From: Schistocephalus solidus
Lineage: Eukaryota; Platyhelminthes; Cestoda; Diphyllobothriidea; Diphyllobothriidae
Reading direction: 5' to 3'
Length of the DNA: 64,000 nucleotides
NCBI GenBank assembly: GCA_017591395.1
Contig: WEDG01000724.1
Location: 124,001 to 188,000, forward strand
A program made the position numbers and the translations under genes. The number at the start of each line of letters is the position of its first letter. Within the stretch, counting starts at the first letter, position 1. The notes beneath the pieces were generated by a model, which was given only the letters and a program-made list of their open reading frames with translations, made no database searches and was not told where the DNA came from. Below are positions 22,841-34,574 of the stretch, piece by piece.

Positions 22841-23214
22841 TCACCATTGGTTGTTTAATATTTGTAAGCTTCCTTCATTTGAGGACATCCTCCTTTCAAA
22901 TAGAGGATTTCAGGCTGCAGTAATGCCTTCTTTAACTGAACACGACTGGAAACGCCTATGTGCGCCCACGGAACTATGGTACAAAGTCACCTTTAATACG
23001 GAAATTGTGGTATTAAGATCTTATTTCAGAGGAAATGTGGTGTGCTTATTTGAATGTACTAATAGTTAATGTGTACGGGCCTGTGGGCAAACCGTCGCAG
23101 TTTGTGGATACCAGTGAACTTTTGTTGCAATTAAGGAATCATTTTCAATCCAAAATGCAATCAAAGAACTAAGTTGGATTACAGATGTTGCTGTGCCTAC
23201 AACTAAAGAGCTTG

Positions 23215-23615
23215 AAGCTAGCACGGTGCGCTAAAAGCCGTGGCATTGAAGGTCGTCAACTGATGGAATAGCTTGGTCTTCTGTTCAAGACGAAAAGTCA
23301 GGCTGCAATGAATGTCTCTTAATGTTGGCTTTATGACCTTTTCACTCAGTTGGAATAAGACCTGCTCCCATTCTTGTTGTGTGCAATCCTGGTCCTTCGT
23401 ATGTAGACCAGGTGGTTTGGAGGCACCCCCAGGTGCAGCTTCAAGCCGCACTATCCAACTGCGCCCGATCAAGCCTCTGGTAATCGTGACTCTGCCTGGA
23501 CATGCAAACAGGTGAGTGAGGTAGGAGCGAGTGTGATAGATGCTGTGCAAGTCTACTATCACTATAATCTTATTCACGCGCAAACCTATGCCCCTGCTTC
23601 CACCATGCTGTTGAT
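23215..23615 (+). repeat. Diverged composite D-C repeat
   Basis: Module D (cggtgcgctaaaagccgtgg, ggtcgtcaactgatgg, tcaggctgcaatgaatg) is followed by weak repeat C landmarks (gccaggtggtttgg region, gatagatgctgtgcaagtc, tactatcac). The order matches 54,280-54,655. Confidence 0.6.
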
Positions 23616-23639
23616 CACGCGTTTTAAATAGTACGAATT

Positions 23640-23705
23640 GGCACCGAACTGTCACTTTATTCAAATGAGCGTCTGTATTTCGGATTCATTAACCTCGACT
23701 CCCAT
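23640..23705 (-). mobile_element. PLE terminal fragment
   Basis: On the minus strand: aatccgaaatacagacgctc, then a gaataaagt end, the 3' half of the PLE hammerhead region (helix II strand, GAAA and tail). Confidence 0.45.
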
Positions 23706-23889
23706 TTCCTAAACAGCTTCCTCAAGTGCCAACATGTCCCACTGAGTTTCTGTCTGGGTCGCATGCCACCTCCTTCCCCCCTCCGTAGACCATCATGCAA
23801 GTCAATGTCATTGTCTGTTTTGGAATGGATGTTTTCCAGCCAAAAGTGTATCCACTCTGACCTGCACAAAGTAAGTAGAAAATAACTTT

Positions 23890-26230
23890 TTTACGAGCGC
23901 TGCTCTAAAACGCGACAGTCTTGCATCAGTTGAAGGGCACGCATACTTTTCCTGCAAAATTTAATTAACCTCAAAACCTCAAAAATTTGCGAAAAACCCA
24001 CTGACACTTTCTTAGGACGTGCGGGTAATGCAGAAAACCACTGGGAGCCTATAGGACAGTCTATTTGCCCAAAATATTGATCATTTTAACATGGATTACA
24101 CCCGTAGCATATTTATTTTGTCATCTAACCGAACGCCAGTGATGCATTTATTCGTCTTCTGCAACAGCGCGCCGAAAGTTAGCACTACGGTTTCACAACT
24201 GCACAGTTTATTGCGAATGAAAAAGTCTTGTCCTTACAGTTTGACATGAAGTCTACCGCGGTATATCCGACAGTTCCACCTTCAAAAACAGCAATGTGCA
24301 TCGCGTATAGGTGAGGCAAACTTGCCGAGCATATGTCGCACGTTCTCGTGCCTTATTCACTTTACTCCGATAGCAAGACAGTATTAAGACGGTTGGGGGA
24401 GGCGCAGACAGAGCGGCTGACAATGCTTAGCAGCCCGTCTGTGCATGCCACACACGACCTCATTCCCAGTCCAGATATACCAGGATTAAAGGCGACTCCG
24501 ATCTCATATGCCAGCACAGTAACATGCTCAGTTATACATTTGCTCCTATAAGGACCGAATTATCCCGACAGTTGATAATCTTCTAAGCTACGACTTTTAG
24601 AGCATCGTGGTAGGTAAAGGGCCTACTGCATTGATAATAATAAAGAATGGGCGGTTATTCTGTGAAAATTAATTCCCAGTTTCGAGCTCACTCGTGCTTC
24701 CCACTCACACGTGCACCAGTCACCTGTCCGCACCTGTTGGCTCCCGGTCGCCCATCAAGACACTCGACTTTAGAAATGGCTGCGCAGAAATAGCCATCAA
24801 CAGGCAATTGTGTCTGCGCTGTTTTGAATTTACCATCAGGCGAGAAAAATTGAGGCATGCAGATGCTCAGTAATGAATAGTAACTTTCTCCCTTACCATT
24901 CTGTCTGACATGGAGATTGCGGACTGCTTATGAATATTCTTCGGAACGCCGAAATCGCATGAAGAAAAGACAGTGAGTAGAAGCTACCCTGAGTGGTCAG
25001 GTCTTGGAAACGAGACTAGCAGGTGGCGTGATGTGCACCGGGAACAGAAGCATACTGTTTGAATACAAAACTCCCATAAACCCATGAAGCATGTGAAAAA
25101 AATGCACATGAAGCATGATTAAACAAAATTTTCCTAAAATTCTGCACGAGAGGCGTTGAGTGGTGCAAATCCTTCTTGTAGCAGCACCCAGGACATCTTT
25201 AAAATGTTCTTTATGACACACCCAAGTAATCCCTACGCATGAACGCTCCCCTCGAGGTTATTCGTTGAAAGTGTCGACTAACGGCAGCGAAGTTGAAGGC
25301 TGCAGTGCCCTGGTGGCTGTTGTGACTTCACAGAACTTTGAGTCAGAAGCGAATAGGACGAAAGTCCGATCTGAACTTATTTACCACTCACTGATCACAA
25401 AACTGATTCGTTGCCACGTGATCCCACCCGGATGATCCTCAGTTTCTCGGTCACAAACGATAAAATTAGGTAAGTATGAACGTCTGGTGCTGCCTTAGAT
25501 GGATTAGGGAGACACGCGTAGTCCTCTCGTTCAGACTTTTTCCTACTTCCACCCTCCTCCCCCTTGACTAGGCAACAGAGACCTCGGTGTTGCCTCGTAC
25601 GTTGTGGTGGCATTAAGAAGAGCAGATTTGCCCTGTCGATGGCATCTGACGATGCTTACTCCCAGGAATGGGAGGAAGGTGGTGAGTCAGCATTATCAGT
25701 TTTGACAGCAGTCTCGGCACTGGCGATGGAAGCATCATCGAGCGCAGCAGCAGCAGTAGTAGCGGCGCGACCACAGTGTTTCCAAGATGCCAGCCAGCAG
25801 AAGCCTTCCCACCCCTCTCCCCTTAAATAGAGCGTTCAGGCAAGCAGGTATGGTCACTGCTGCGTGCCAGTCCGTCTTCACGTTCGGCCAGCATGCTCGT
25901 GTATGGGCGTGCGCAGACAACTAACTTTTTTCAAACCATCTGGGGTCCTGGAAGGGGTCGTGGGAACTGATTAAAATTTCCGTGAGACAACATCTGGTGG
26001 TCGGTAGAGGGAGAGGTGCGTGGGTCGCACGGTATAACACAAATAACAAGTATGGTCGAAAAAGGTGGCTAGGGTAAAGGCTAGTTGCTAATGCTGTCAA
26101 AATGCATGGTATGCTGCCAAGGTTGCTGACGCAGAAGCCATCTCTCCCGTCGCCCTTGCCTGCAAAGTCTATGCACTAATACTACCGAAGGGGGTGAGCA
26201 ACACAAAGCTTTGTAGGGTAGAAGAGGGTT
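23890..26230. other. Unassigned stretch with one weak repeat trace
   Basis: At 24,545-24,660 a weak minus-orientation module D trace is visible (ttatcccgacagttgataat, then gacttttagagcatcgtgg). An 88-codon frame at 25,564-25,830 contains short serine/alanine triplet runs. No family motif is seen elsewhere. Confidence 0.4.
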
Positions 26231-26234
26231 GTTC

Positions 26235-26455
26235 GAGTGTCGCAACCACTTCTTTATTCATGCTAGTTATCCAGATCCTATAAGAGTTCATCTTCAGAGG
26301 TAAAAGAAACAACAACACAGTTATCGGAGGTAGAAACCAAGCAAGCACCAGTAACGCCAGTCAGGAGGTGACTGCGCTGGGCCAAATCGATACATCGATT
26401 TACTGAGTACTCATCGAAGTCCCAGACTTCAATCAATTCGCGGTGTGTCCTGTTT
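26235..26455 (-). mobile_element. PLE terminal fragment (same family as 3.1 kb)
   Basis: It shares cagtcaggaggtgactgcg and atcgatacatcgatttac with 3,210-3,285. On the minus strand a CUGAAGA core is visible but the GAAA box is lost (GGAU). It lies just upstream of a plus-strand PLE in the opposite orientation. Confidence 0.55.
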
Positions 26456-26574
26456 CCAGCTTGAGCGATTATTTTTGTGCCTGCCAAGTTGAAATAGTAA
26501 CTTGTTTTCGTAGGTGTGGGCAGGCACTTGTGATAATTTGTCACCCCGTCTTCCAACCAGCTGATTTTCAGCTA

Positions 26575-27880
26575 TGCGCGATCCGAGCATGCGCACGGTC
26601 TGTCGTCTCTACTAGACTGATGGTGGCATTTGACGGTATTTCTTTATTTACATCTGTGCCTCTGGACGTAGCGAAGACATTTACCGCAGAAATCCTACAG
26701 GCCTACTCTACCGATGCACCTGCGGATGTCCTCCTGGAACTCCTCGATATTTGCCTTGAAAAAAACTTTCCTTTGCTATAAATTATTATCGACAACTAAA
26801 AGGCGCCCCTATGGGTTTGCCAATATCCAGTTTTTTTGGCGGAGGCTGTGATGCAGATACTAGAGGCTACAACTCTCCCCAAAATTAACCGGAGATTGTG
26901 GCTACGCTTAGTAGACGATTCATTTGTTATCGTCAAAAAAGACCAACTTGAACCACTCCACAAAAAACTGAACTCCACATTCCCAGGAATTCAATTCACC
27001 TTCGAAACAGAAGTTGATGAATGACTCCCTTTCTTAGATGTCCTCGTACATAGGATGACAAACGGGACACTACATACCTCAGTCTATCGTAAAGATACAT
27101 GCTCCAAGGTCGTTTTACATTTTGGGAGTAATCACCCCAGGTCTCACAAACACAGCTGTGTTAACAGCTTGCTAAGTCGAGCAAAAATCCGCTGTTCCAA
27201 TGAAGAAACATATAAAACATATAGATTACCTTTTCAAATTATTTTCCGAAAATGGATCTCTTCCTGACTTTGCCCGTCGATGCATGCGACGACAAAAGTT
27301 CAAAGAAAAATGTATTTCCAGACCTATGACCTCCTAGGCGTCAAAAGAAACAAACTGGCAAACCCTCTCGTATGTAAAGAATGCATCTGAGCTCATCGAA
27401 AGACAGCTCAAGAAACATCATACACAAATAGCGCACAAACCTACAACAACTTTGCACAACCAGCTTTTACACCCTAAGGACAGAGTTGGCTATTTCAGCA
27501 GAAAAGAAGTCATCTACAAAATATCGTGTACCAGTTGTGATGCAGTCTATTGTGGTCAAACCGGGAAAATCTCTATCCACCCGTTTACATGGGCATCAGT
27601 TATCGTGACGAGACGAGACCCCTAATCTCAGGTAGCCATGCACACACTGGATACAGGACACCATATTTACATGGGAGGATAGCCACAGCGCTGGCGCATG
27701 CCCAACAAGGAAGGACCGCGAATTCCTGGAGGCTATGCACTCAGACGAGGCATAAATTAGCAGGCATATTGATTTGGATGCCAATTAAACCTTTCTCAAG
27801 GTCAAGTGGAAGCGAAAATAACCACTATCGACTGGATGAATTAAAACTGGAAGTATAATGGTTCGTACGTAAGCCAACCA
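26575..27880 (+). pseudogene. Decayed PLE: reverse transcriptase plus GIY-YIG
   Basis: In shifted frames it reads MVAFDGISLFTSVPLD (palm motif with the first catalytic Asp, about 26,620), LLELLDICLEKNF, then RLWLRLVDDSFVIVKK at about 26,895-26,940 (the YVDD-type box as LVDD). LPFLDVLVHRMTNGTL, LHTSVYRKDTCSK and NSLLSRAKIRC follow. Near 27,485-27,600 comes the GIY-YIG part (KEVIYKI, then VYCGQTGK split by frameshift). PLE proteins copy their RNA at nicked or telomeric ends and the GIY-YIG domain nicks DNA. At least five stops or frameshifts and a missing N-terminus make it non-functional. The 3' hammerhead follows 40 bp later. Confidence 0.88.
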
Positions 27881-27918
27881 TAGAATCTTGCGTGAAGCAT
27901 TGTTTAAGGTTAACTGTT

Positions 27919-27961
27919 TTGCCTGAAGATGAACTGGGGCACCAGGTTGGAAAATTTACGC
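27919..27961 (+). ncRNA. Hammerhead-type ribozyme at PLE 3' end
   Basis: Core CUGAAGA (CUGANGA) lies at 27,923-27,929, helix II AACUGG/CCAGGUU with one bulge, GAAA at 27,950-27,953, a minimal loopless AAUU stem III, and ACGC. The same layout stands at 51,444-51,486. Stem I is weak here (UUGC against ACGC), so activity may be lost. Confidence 0.65.
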
Positions 27962-28004
27962 AATAACGTTACTTTTTTCCCAAAGAACTTCGACAAACAC
28001 GCAC

Positions 28005-28381
28005 ACACACACACACACGACGACAGTTCGACCGTCGTAGTCCGACGATGTCCACCGTATGCTCCATGGGAAAGTTGAGCAGGGACGGTGACTTGCGCGT
28101 GATTTAGTTTAAAGTGATAGTAGACTTGCGCTGCATCTACCGCACTCTCTCCTCCTCCCCCACCTGAGCCCGGTGTCAAGACAGAGTCAAGAAGACCGGA
28201 GGCGGGAGAGGACGCAGGTGGCTGGCGCGGCTGGGTCCCCTAAGTCCTAGCCGCCCCTAGGCGTGCCACCACACCTCCATGTTCGGCATTTGTTATGGGA
28301 GCGCAACCCGAATAACGCCTGCCGTGCCCTGATGTGGCCCCCGTGTTGGTCCAACGCATCTACCACGTGGCCCGTTTAGGG

Positions 28382-28382
<1 letters not shown>
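28005..28382 (-). repeat. Repeat C, unit 1 of a tandem
   Basis: Complete in minus orientation, from the cgacagttcgaccgtcgtag end through catctaccgcactctctcc to acgtggcccgtttagggg. It is preceded by an (AC)n run (28,001-28,018). Confidence 0.9.

Positions 28383-28436
<54 letters not shown>
28383..28436. repeat. (AC)n microsatellite
   Basis: About 26 AC units sit exactly between two repeat C units. Confidence 0.97.
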
Positions 28437-28437
<1 letters not shown>

Positions 28438-28796
28438 CAGTTCGACCGTCGTAGTCCGACGATGTCCACCGTATGCTCATGGGAAAAGTGGGCAGGGACG
28501 GTGACTTGCGCGTGATTTAGTTTAAAGTGATAGTAGACTTGCGCTGCATCTACCGCACTCTCTCCTCCTCCCCCACCTGAGCTCGGTGTCAAGACAGAGT
28601 CAAGAAGACCGGAGGCGGGAGAGGACGCAGGTGGCTGGCGCGGCTGGGTCCCCTATGTCCTAGCCGCCCCTAGGCGTGCCACCACACCTCCATGTTCGGC
28701 ATTCGTTATGGGAGCGCAACCCGAATAACGCCTGCCGTGCCCTGATGTGGCCCCCGTGTTGGTCCAACGCATCTACCACGTGGCCCGTTTAGGGGC
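28437..28796 (-). repeat. Repeat C, unit 2 of a tandem
   Basis: Nearly identical to unit 1 by eye, with differences such as ctatgtcctag for ctaagtcctag. Recent tandem duplication is the simplest reading. Confidence 0.9.
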
Positions 28797-28814
28797 ACAC
28801 ACACACACACAATA

Positions 28815-28888
<74 letters not shown>
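28796..28888. repeat. (AC)n-(AT)n compound microsatellite
   Basis: AC units run to about 28,826, followed by about 30 AT units that run directly into a SINE body. Confidence 0.97.
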
Positions 28889-28890
<2 letters not shown>

Positions 28891-29295
28891 AAGTAGGCCT
28901 GGGGTTGGTTATGGCTGGCTGATGACGGCTAATAAGCCAGAAATGGCCATTACAGTCTCCCTTGTCTTTGTCGTTCATTTTATTCTGCCTATACACTTAG
29001 CTGCCTTACGGCTGCTGGCGGGGCTTGAGAGTTAGCCCCAAGGCACAACGGGACGAGTGAGTCCTGTAACCGATCGGTGAGCACCCTACTACCATTGTTA
29101 ATATTCCCGATCGAAACCGGCAAGACAACGAGCTCGTGGCGCAGTGGGTAGAGCGTTGGACTTCTGCCCAACAAGGTCGCGAGTTCGAGGCTTGGGCGCC
29201 GCAGCGCCTGGGGTTGGGTATGACTGGCTGATGATGGCTAATAAGCCAGAAATGCCCATTCCAGTCTCCCTTGTCTTTGTCGGTCATGCTATATA
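28889..29295 (+). repeat. SINE family 1 tandem, about 1.4 units
   Basis: A headless body with tail (28,905-29,100) is followed by a complete unit: leader (attcccgatcgaaaccgg), head (gtggcgcagtgggtagagcg A box, cgcgagttcgaggcttgg B box) and body. In the second body (about 29,223-29,268) GACUGG/CCAGUC, CUGAUGA, a perfect UGGC/GCCA hairpin and GAAA are all intact. Confidence 0.9.
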
Positions 29296-29405
29296 TGTGT
29301 ATATTAAGGGCGGAGATGAGAGGTCCGTCCCGGGTTCACACACTAGAAATCCAAGCAGTAGACACGGGAATATATGTCAGAAAGTACATGGCAGACGCTA
29401 CGGGC

Positions 29406-29475
29406 CCCAATGATGAGTCATTCGCTAGCAGCTGCACCTTGCCATGGCATAACATTGGTGAAAAATGTGTCTGGG
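29406..29475 (+). ncRNA. Degenerate long-stem hammerhead
   Basis: It has stem I CCCA/UGGG (29,406-29,409 and 29,472-29,475), core AUGAUGA (first C changed to A), stem II GUCA/UGGU, GAAA at 29,460-29,463 and cleavage triplet GUC ending at 29,471. It is homologous to the hammerheads at 50.9 and 51.3 kb, including the gctagaatat tail. Loss of the first core C should abolish cleavage. Confidence 0.7.
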
Positions 29476-29737
29476 CTTCTAGCTAGAATATCCGTTGGAC
29501 GTATAGTGGTTTAACGCAAAAGCGTTCTCGCAATTAGAGAAAATTCATGCCTGGTTTCTGAGTGGCTTACGATCCATCTTGCAAAAACCCACAGTTACTA
29601 TCTCCTTTTATATTATTAACTATTTGTATTGCTTTTTACTTTCCTCAGAAATTAATCGCTAACTCGCAGGAACTCAGTCTATTTGAAGGCTTATCGGCGT
29701 TGACTGAAAGTTTATATGAATATTTGGGCCGAATACT

Positions 29738-30005
29738 CTCAACCACAGCGAGACGACTGAGTTCCGTTAGCGATCGGTGAGCGTTCATCAACGAATATCA
29801 AGTTTTCCGATCTAAACCAACAAGACGACGAGCTCCTGGCGCAGTAGGTTAGAGCGTTGGACTTCTGATTAACAGGTCGCGGGTTCGAGCCTTGGATGGG
29901 GCACCATCTGCGGTTAAATATGACTGGTTGATGGCGGCTAGTGAGCCTGAAAGGGCCATTCCAGTCTCCCTTGTCTTTGCCGGCAAGGTTCATCTGCCTA
30001 AGTCA
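29738..30005 (+). repeat. SINE family 1
   Basis: The tail/leader (gagttccgttagcgatcgg, cgttcatcaacgaat) is followed by the head (ctcctggcgcagtaggttag, gcgggttcgagccttgg), gcaccatctgcgg and a diverged body (actggttgatggcggctag, gaaagggccattccag). Confidence 0.85.
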
Positions 30006-30119
30006 TCGACTGTCAACCCAGATAGAGAAGCTCATTTAACCACGCGTTCTACCCGTTGATCCGCGATAATATTTCCCAGCTGTTGCCTGCAACGGATGTC
30101 AACTAGAGCTGCTGGTATA

Positions 30120-30400
30120 GAACGTAAAAGCCTCAGGTAAGGCATGCGTATATGGCCCCCTAAATCCGAAGTGGGAAGAGGAATCGCCCGCAATACAGGA
30201 GGCTTTGCACCCAATTCCTGGAAAATTAGGTTAAGGTTTGAGTTTGGGGTTAGGGTTAAGATTAGAGCTATCGTTTAGGTTTATGTCGGCGCGAGTGTTA
30301 GGGGTAAGACACGACAATATTTACCGTTCCTGGAATTATGCGCGGGGCCACCTTTATTCTCGTGTCTGATTTCGGCGGCCATATAAGTATTCCTTGACAA
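30120..30400. mobile_element. Foldback/MITE-like element, short
   Basis: The left arm (tatatggccccctaaatcc, ggaatcgcccgcaatac) and right arm (tttattctcgtgtctgatt, tcggcggccatataag) are inverted. The interior of about 70 bp holds degenerate TTAGGG-type units. Confidence 0.72.
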
Positions 30401-30404
30401 GCCC

Positions 30405-32040
30405 TATTTAATCCTACGATCAGACGCGATAAACAACACCCCCTGCGTGACTTGCACAGCGTTGGGCATATCAACCGATATTTGGTATCACGAGGAGCTT
30501 GGTGGCACTACAACTGAGAAAAATTGCGGAATCTGCTCAGGGTGACAGCAGCGTAAACAGCGATGCGGTTCCCATGAGGTGGGTGCACGTAGTGACCAGG
30601 GTGAACTTTCTGGTCTTATCATAGAGCGCTCAAGGAAGACAGTGACAGGGCCAGTGTTAATCGGGGGAGGGGAAGTGACCTAGAAGCCCACCCCTGGAAT
30701 GTAACAGCAAAGGGGGAGGGAGTGAGTGGCAGCAGTGTCGACAGCGGCAGCAGCCGCAACAACAAGAGATGGAGCGTGGGAAAGGTCAATGCCGAATCTC
30801 AGAAGAGGACGCTGGTTGGGATGATGAAATGGCAGCCAGAAGCCCTGTGATAATACGCAAAGAGCTCGAAGATGGTTTGTCCTGGCGGCAACAACTTGAA
30901 TCGTAACGTGCCATGTACTTAGGACTTATCGATTACAGGGATACCTCCATCGGTTCACGCCCGTGCCTGGAAGATTCAAAAGGCCCGAATTTTAGGACAA
31001 ACGCGAACCTTCAGCCTGAGAGTAAACGTTAGAACGTCGGGAGATGCTTAGAGAGTTTCGGGTTGGACATGAATATATGTATCCACAATACTCGGGCGAA
31101 AACCTACTCCGATGTCCTAACTTCAAACCTAACCCTAGCACTAAACTTAACCTCAACTTCTTCAGAATTTCCCTCCAGGCCGCCTGCAATGCGGTCGGAA
31201 TCAATATTATCACCAACGACCGAGTTTCGGAGGTCGATGGGGCATAACCAGATAATCATAACCTTTTGATTCACCAATGAAGCCTTGTACAAGCGTTCAA
31301 ATGTTTCACAACGCCTTAGTTGTCATAACTTATTCTTCTGCTTCTTCTTTTTCCTCAATGTATATATCCCCTTCTTCGTCTCATTTTCCTGCTCTTCTAA
31401 TCGCTTGCCCCTATTTTTCGTCTTCCTCACTCATTTCTTCCTTGCCGTACCCTTAAATTCGCAAAGTCCTCTTATACTTCCTTTTATTCCCATAGCATCT
31501 CGGTTACTTAGTTAACTTACAATTTGAGCTCGAAAGCATTATTTTAAGTGACATCCGCTTTGAGATGGTTATCTGGTGTCTAACAGTTCAATAATATTTC
31601 CACCCGTTCGGCGCCTAGAGTTAGGAGGTCTACTACGTCACCTCTATCGTGGAGGCCATTTGTATGTTGTTTTAAGAGTTAAGTGAAGTCAGTAAACCTA
31701 CCAGACACGGTGTTTAGTTTTAAAAAAATGTTTTTTTCGCATAAGAACTGTTGGAGTCGATTTTTTCAACCCGGTTGCGAAAAGTCACAGATCTTACATC
31801 AACATCGAGAGAAAAGAAACATAGGCTGCTTTATATGCGAGGTGTTGTAAGATTAGCCCTATGAAAACTCAAAAATCTAGACCTTAGAAAACTAATGGCT
31901 TTGTTTCGGTTATGTTATTTTTCATACGCTGCCATCACAGTCTCGCTACTGTAAGTAAATCTTTCTAGTGCAGGCTAGCTTTTTAGTTGGGGGCTTCTGT
32001 GCCAGTAAAATTTGTGGAAGAAAAACTGTAGGAACACTGG
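30405..32040. other. Unassigned stretch
   Basis: A short CCTAAC-like run occurs near 31,115-31,150 and a pyrimidine-rich segment at 31,330-31,510. No coding family recognised. Confidence 0.4.
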
Positions 32041-32049
32041 TGCATGGAC

Positions 32050-32225
32050 GTTTCACAGATCGGTTACGGAACTCACTTGCCCCGTAGCTCACTATCGAGC
32101 TCCGCCAGTAGCCACACAACGGCTAGTGGTTTAGCCAGTAGAACGCTACCGAAAAAGACCAGGCAGGCTAGAATGACCATTTCTGGCTTATTAGCCATCA
32201 TCAGCCAGCCATACCACACGCACGG
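32050..32225 (-). repeat. SINE family 1 tail and body fragment
   Basis: On the minus strand the body part ggctgatgatggctaataag is followed by agaaatggtcattctagcc and the tail (ggctactggcggagctcg, then gtgagttccgtaaccg). The tRNA-like head is missing. Confidence 0.7.
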
Positions 32226-32689
32226 TGGCGGCAACAAAGACAAAATATACGGTGCCATTCGAAGCAACCCGGTAACGTTTGCATACAGGAAGTCATTTAG
32301 ATCTAACAGCTGATCGTAGGTTAAAATTTGTTCCAAACCAAGTGATGGTTTTTACAAGGTTAGGTGTATGATGTAAACCATCTGAAAGTCGCTTTTCAAA
32401 TGGAAGCAATCGTATCGCGTGAGGTATTAGTCTTTCCCGATTTTCGAGTGTAGGATTGACAAACAAAATGAAGCCTCTAATTCGTATGCCTGGAAGAACA
32501 AATGTATCCTAACAGTGCACCAATATTTTACCACATCCGCAGTGAATAACAGCATGGCCCATGGAGGTTGAAGAATACAATCCTTCCTCGTTATCTCGAA
32601 ACACAACTCTTCCGAAGTCAACATGCCATCCGGCAGAGAAAAAACGGTCTCAAATACAAGGGAATGCGAAGACCCCTCCCTTCTCTGGA

Positions 32690-33345
32690 AAACAGGTGAC
32701 TGAACATTAACTTACAGGAAGCATACCTATGCTCATGACCTTATCTTCACCCTAAATCTAACCCTAACCAAAGCTCGACCCTAGTTCTAAACATAAACTA
32801 AACCATTAATTTACGAACTCTCACCCATCGGTAACGGGACTCACTCCTCCCGTTCTGCCTTGGAGATCCCTCTTTAACTCCGCCAGCAACCACGCAGCGG
32901 CTAGAAGAAGAGGCAGGTGAACATTGCTGACAAAGACACGTGAAACTAGAATGACCGTTTCCGACTTATTAGTCGTCATCAGCCAGCCATAGCTAACTCT
33001 CACCTTCAACCCAACCCTAAGCATAGGTAAAAGACCATATGTATTACGCAGGTTTCCTATTCTCGTGTCCTGCCGCAGGTAACTTAACACACTTAACAAC
33101 AAAATGCTTATACAAACTCCTTCTCTCTCCCCGGAAAACAGGTGACCTTTCATTCAATTCCAGGAAATGTACCTATTCCCATGACTTAACCAGGACCGAA
33201 AGCTAACCTTGGTCCAAAGCCCAACCATGGCCATAAACTTAACCCCAACCCTAAGCTTCATCCTAACCCTAACTTTATCTTGACCCTTATCCTATTGGAG
33301 TTTGGTGCAAGGCCATGTGTATCACCTAAGATTCTTATTCCCATG
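32690..33345. mobile_element. Telomere-like repeat region interrupted by a SINE
   Basis: CCTAACC-type degenerate runs at 32,750-32,815 and 33,185-33,290, with ends such as acctattcccatgacttaac and attcttattcccatgttctg, match the foldback family interior and arms. A minus-strand SINE piece (32,820-33,005) sits in the middle, so the insertion is younger than the host repeat. Confidence 0.6.
32820..33005 (-). repeat. SINE family 1 fragment nested in foldback element
   Basis: On the minus strand the body (ggctggctgatgacgactaat) is followed by the tail (gccgctgcgtggttgctgg, then ggagtgagtcccgttacc). The head is missing. Confidence 0.65.
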
Positions 33346-33558
33346 TTCTGCCACAAGCAACTCAAAGCATTACATAATTACATACTCATGTAAACCTCGG
33401 ATTCATTCTTACGGTAGCTGGTGGACCGGTAGTAAAAAGCCGAGTCGTCATCGCCGAATTCCTCCTGCCGTTGCGTGGTGAAACCAATGGCAGCAGGCCA
33501 CCGGAGGCCAATAAAGTGCGTGCTTTGGCTTTAAATTATCGCGCTTTGAAGCGTAAAA

Positions 33559-33594
<36 letters not shown>

Positions 33595-34210
33595 TAAATA
33601 ATAAAAGGGTTTTCAGCGGATACGGATGAAGGACAGAAGACCACTTGAAGTGTCATGGTCGGGTAGGGTCAAGGATTGAGCCCTCCTGAATTAGATAATA
33701 CCATGGTGAATACGACGGTCTCCTCAGTGGAACAAGTATACGTGGACTAATGAACCAGGCTTTCCCCTGAGCAGGGTTGACAGGGGAACAGTTACGTATC
33801 GGAATGAGTATCCCAACTGTTCACTAAGAGGAAGATTCTATCCACGTTTGGGCAGCTGCCTGGAAATCCGGATAGAGCAGTCTGACTTTCCTTGATGGGA
33901 GGTACTGCCGTTGTACCATTTCCAAAATTGCCAAGTCTGCTAAGATCGATTTTGTAGGATGAAAATGCATCCCATAGACATTAAAATTTTACCATAGCAG
34001 CAAATGTTTTCCGTGACTAGCTTGCGTTTTTTGTTTTCTTACTCAGCCAACGAATGCCTGAGATTACCTCCAACAGCTAATCCACGAACACTGGAACTCA
34101 AAACGCTTTCTAAATCACGACTCGTTCTCGTGCCTGGAATATTAGAAAGAAGCAATCTCACCACTACGGTAGCACGAAGAAAGGAGGTTGGACTGAGAAG
34201 CAGAGACGTG
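33346..34210. other. Unassigned stretch with an (AT)n tract
   Basis: (AT)n lies at 33,560-33,592. No coding motif or repeat family recognised otherwise. Confidence 0.5.
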
Positions 34211-34214
34211 ATTG

Positions 34215-34570
34215 CTGGAGCAAGAGTTTTATTCGCCTAACGTTTCGGTTTTACACTCGAATCCATCATCAGAGACAACATCAGACAAGATTACTGTTTA
34301 CACAAGGACTGCAGAATTTATTGGATGCCATTGCTGTGCCAATGTATGCCTATTTAAATGAGAGATTCCCACATTTATTGAAGGTATTTTCATTCGATGT
34401 GGCAATGAATTGATCGTCCGTAGCCGAGTCTTTAACCGCCATAATTTTTCCCTGGTTTTGAGCGTGTTTGTCAACTTGGGGGTGAGTCTACCGGAGGCGT
34501 TAATAAATGGTTTAAAGTATCGGCAAAAAAGTAATACGCGACCCAACTCAGTGAGCATAGGATAGACCAG
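34215..34570 (-). mobile_element. PLE 3' region ending in an intact-core hammerhead
   Basis: It begins (minus strand) with non-coding sequence to about 34,290 and ends at attcgcctaacgtttcgg with the ribozyme. The family boundary AGGCGAATAAA matches PLE ends of flatworms. No coding part is preserved. Confidence 0.65.
34235..34276 (-). ncRNA. PLE-type hammerhead ribozyme motif
   Basis: Stem I is GUCU (34,273-34,276) with AGGC (34,235-34,238), the core CUGAUGA at 34,266-34,272 is intact, helix II is GG/CC plus UU/AA, GAAA is at 34,243-34,246, stem III is a minimal ACGU, and the triplet is GUU. PLEs are known to carry such minimal type I motifs, thought to act as dimers. Confidence 0.75.
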
Positions 34571-34574
34571 TGTG

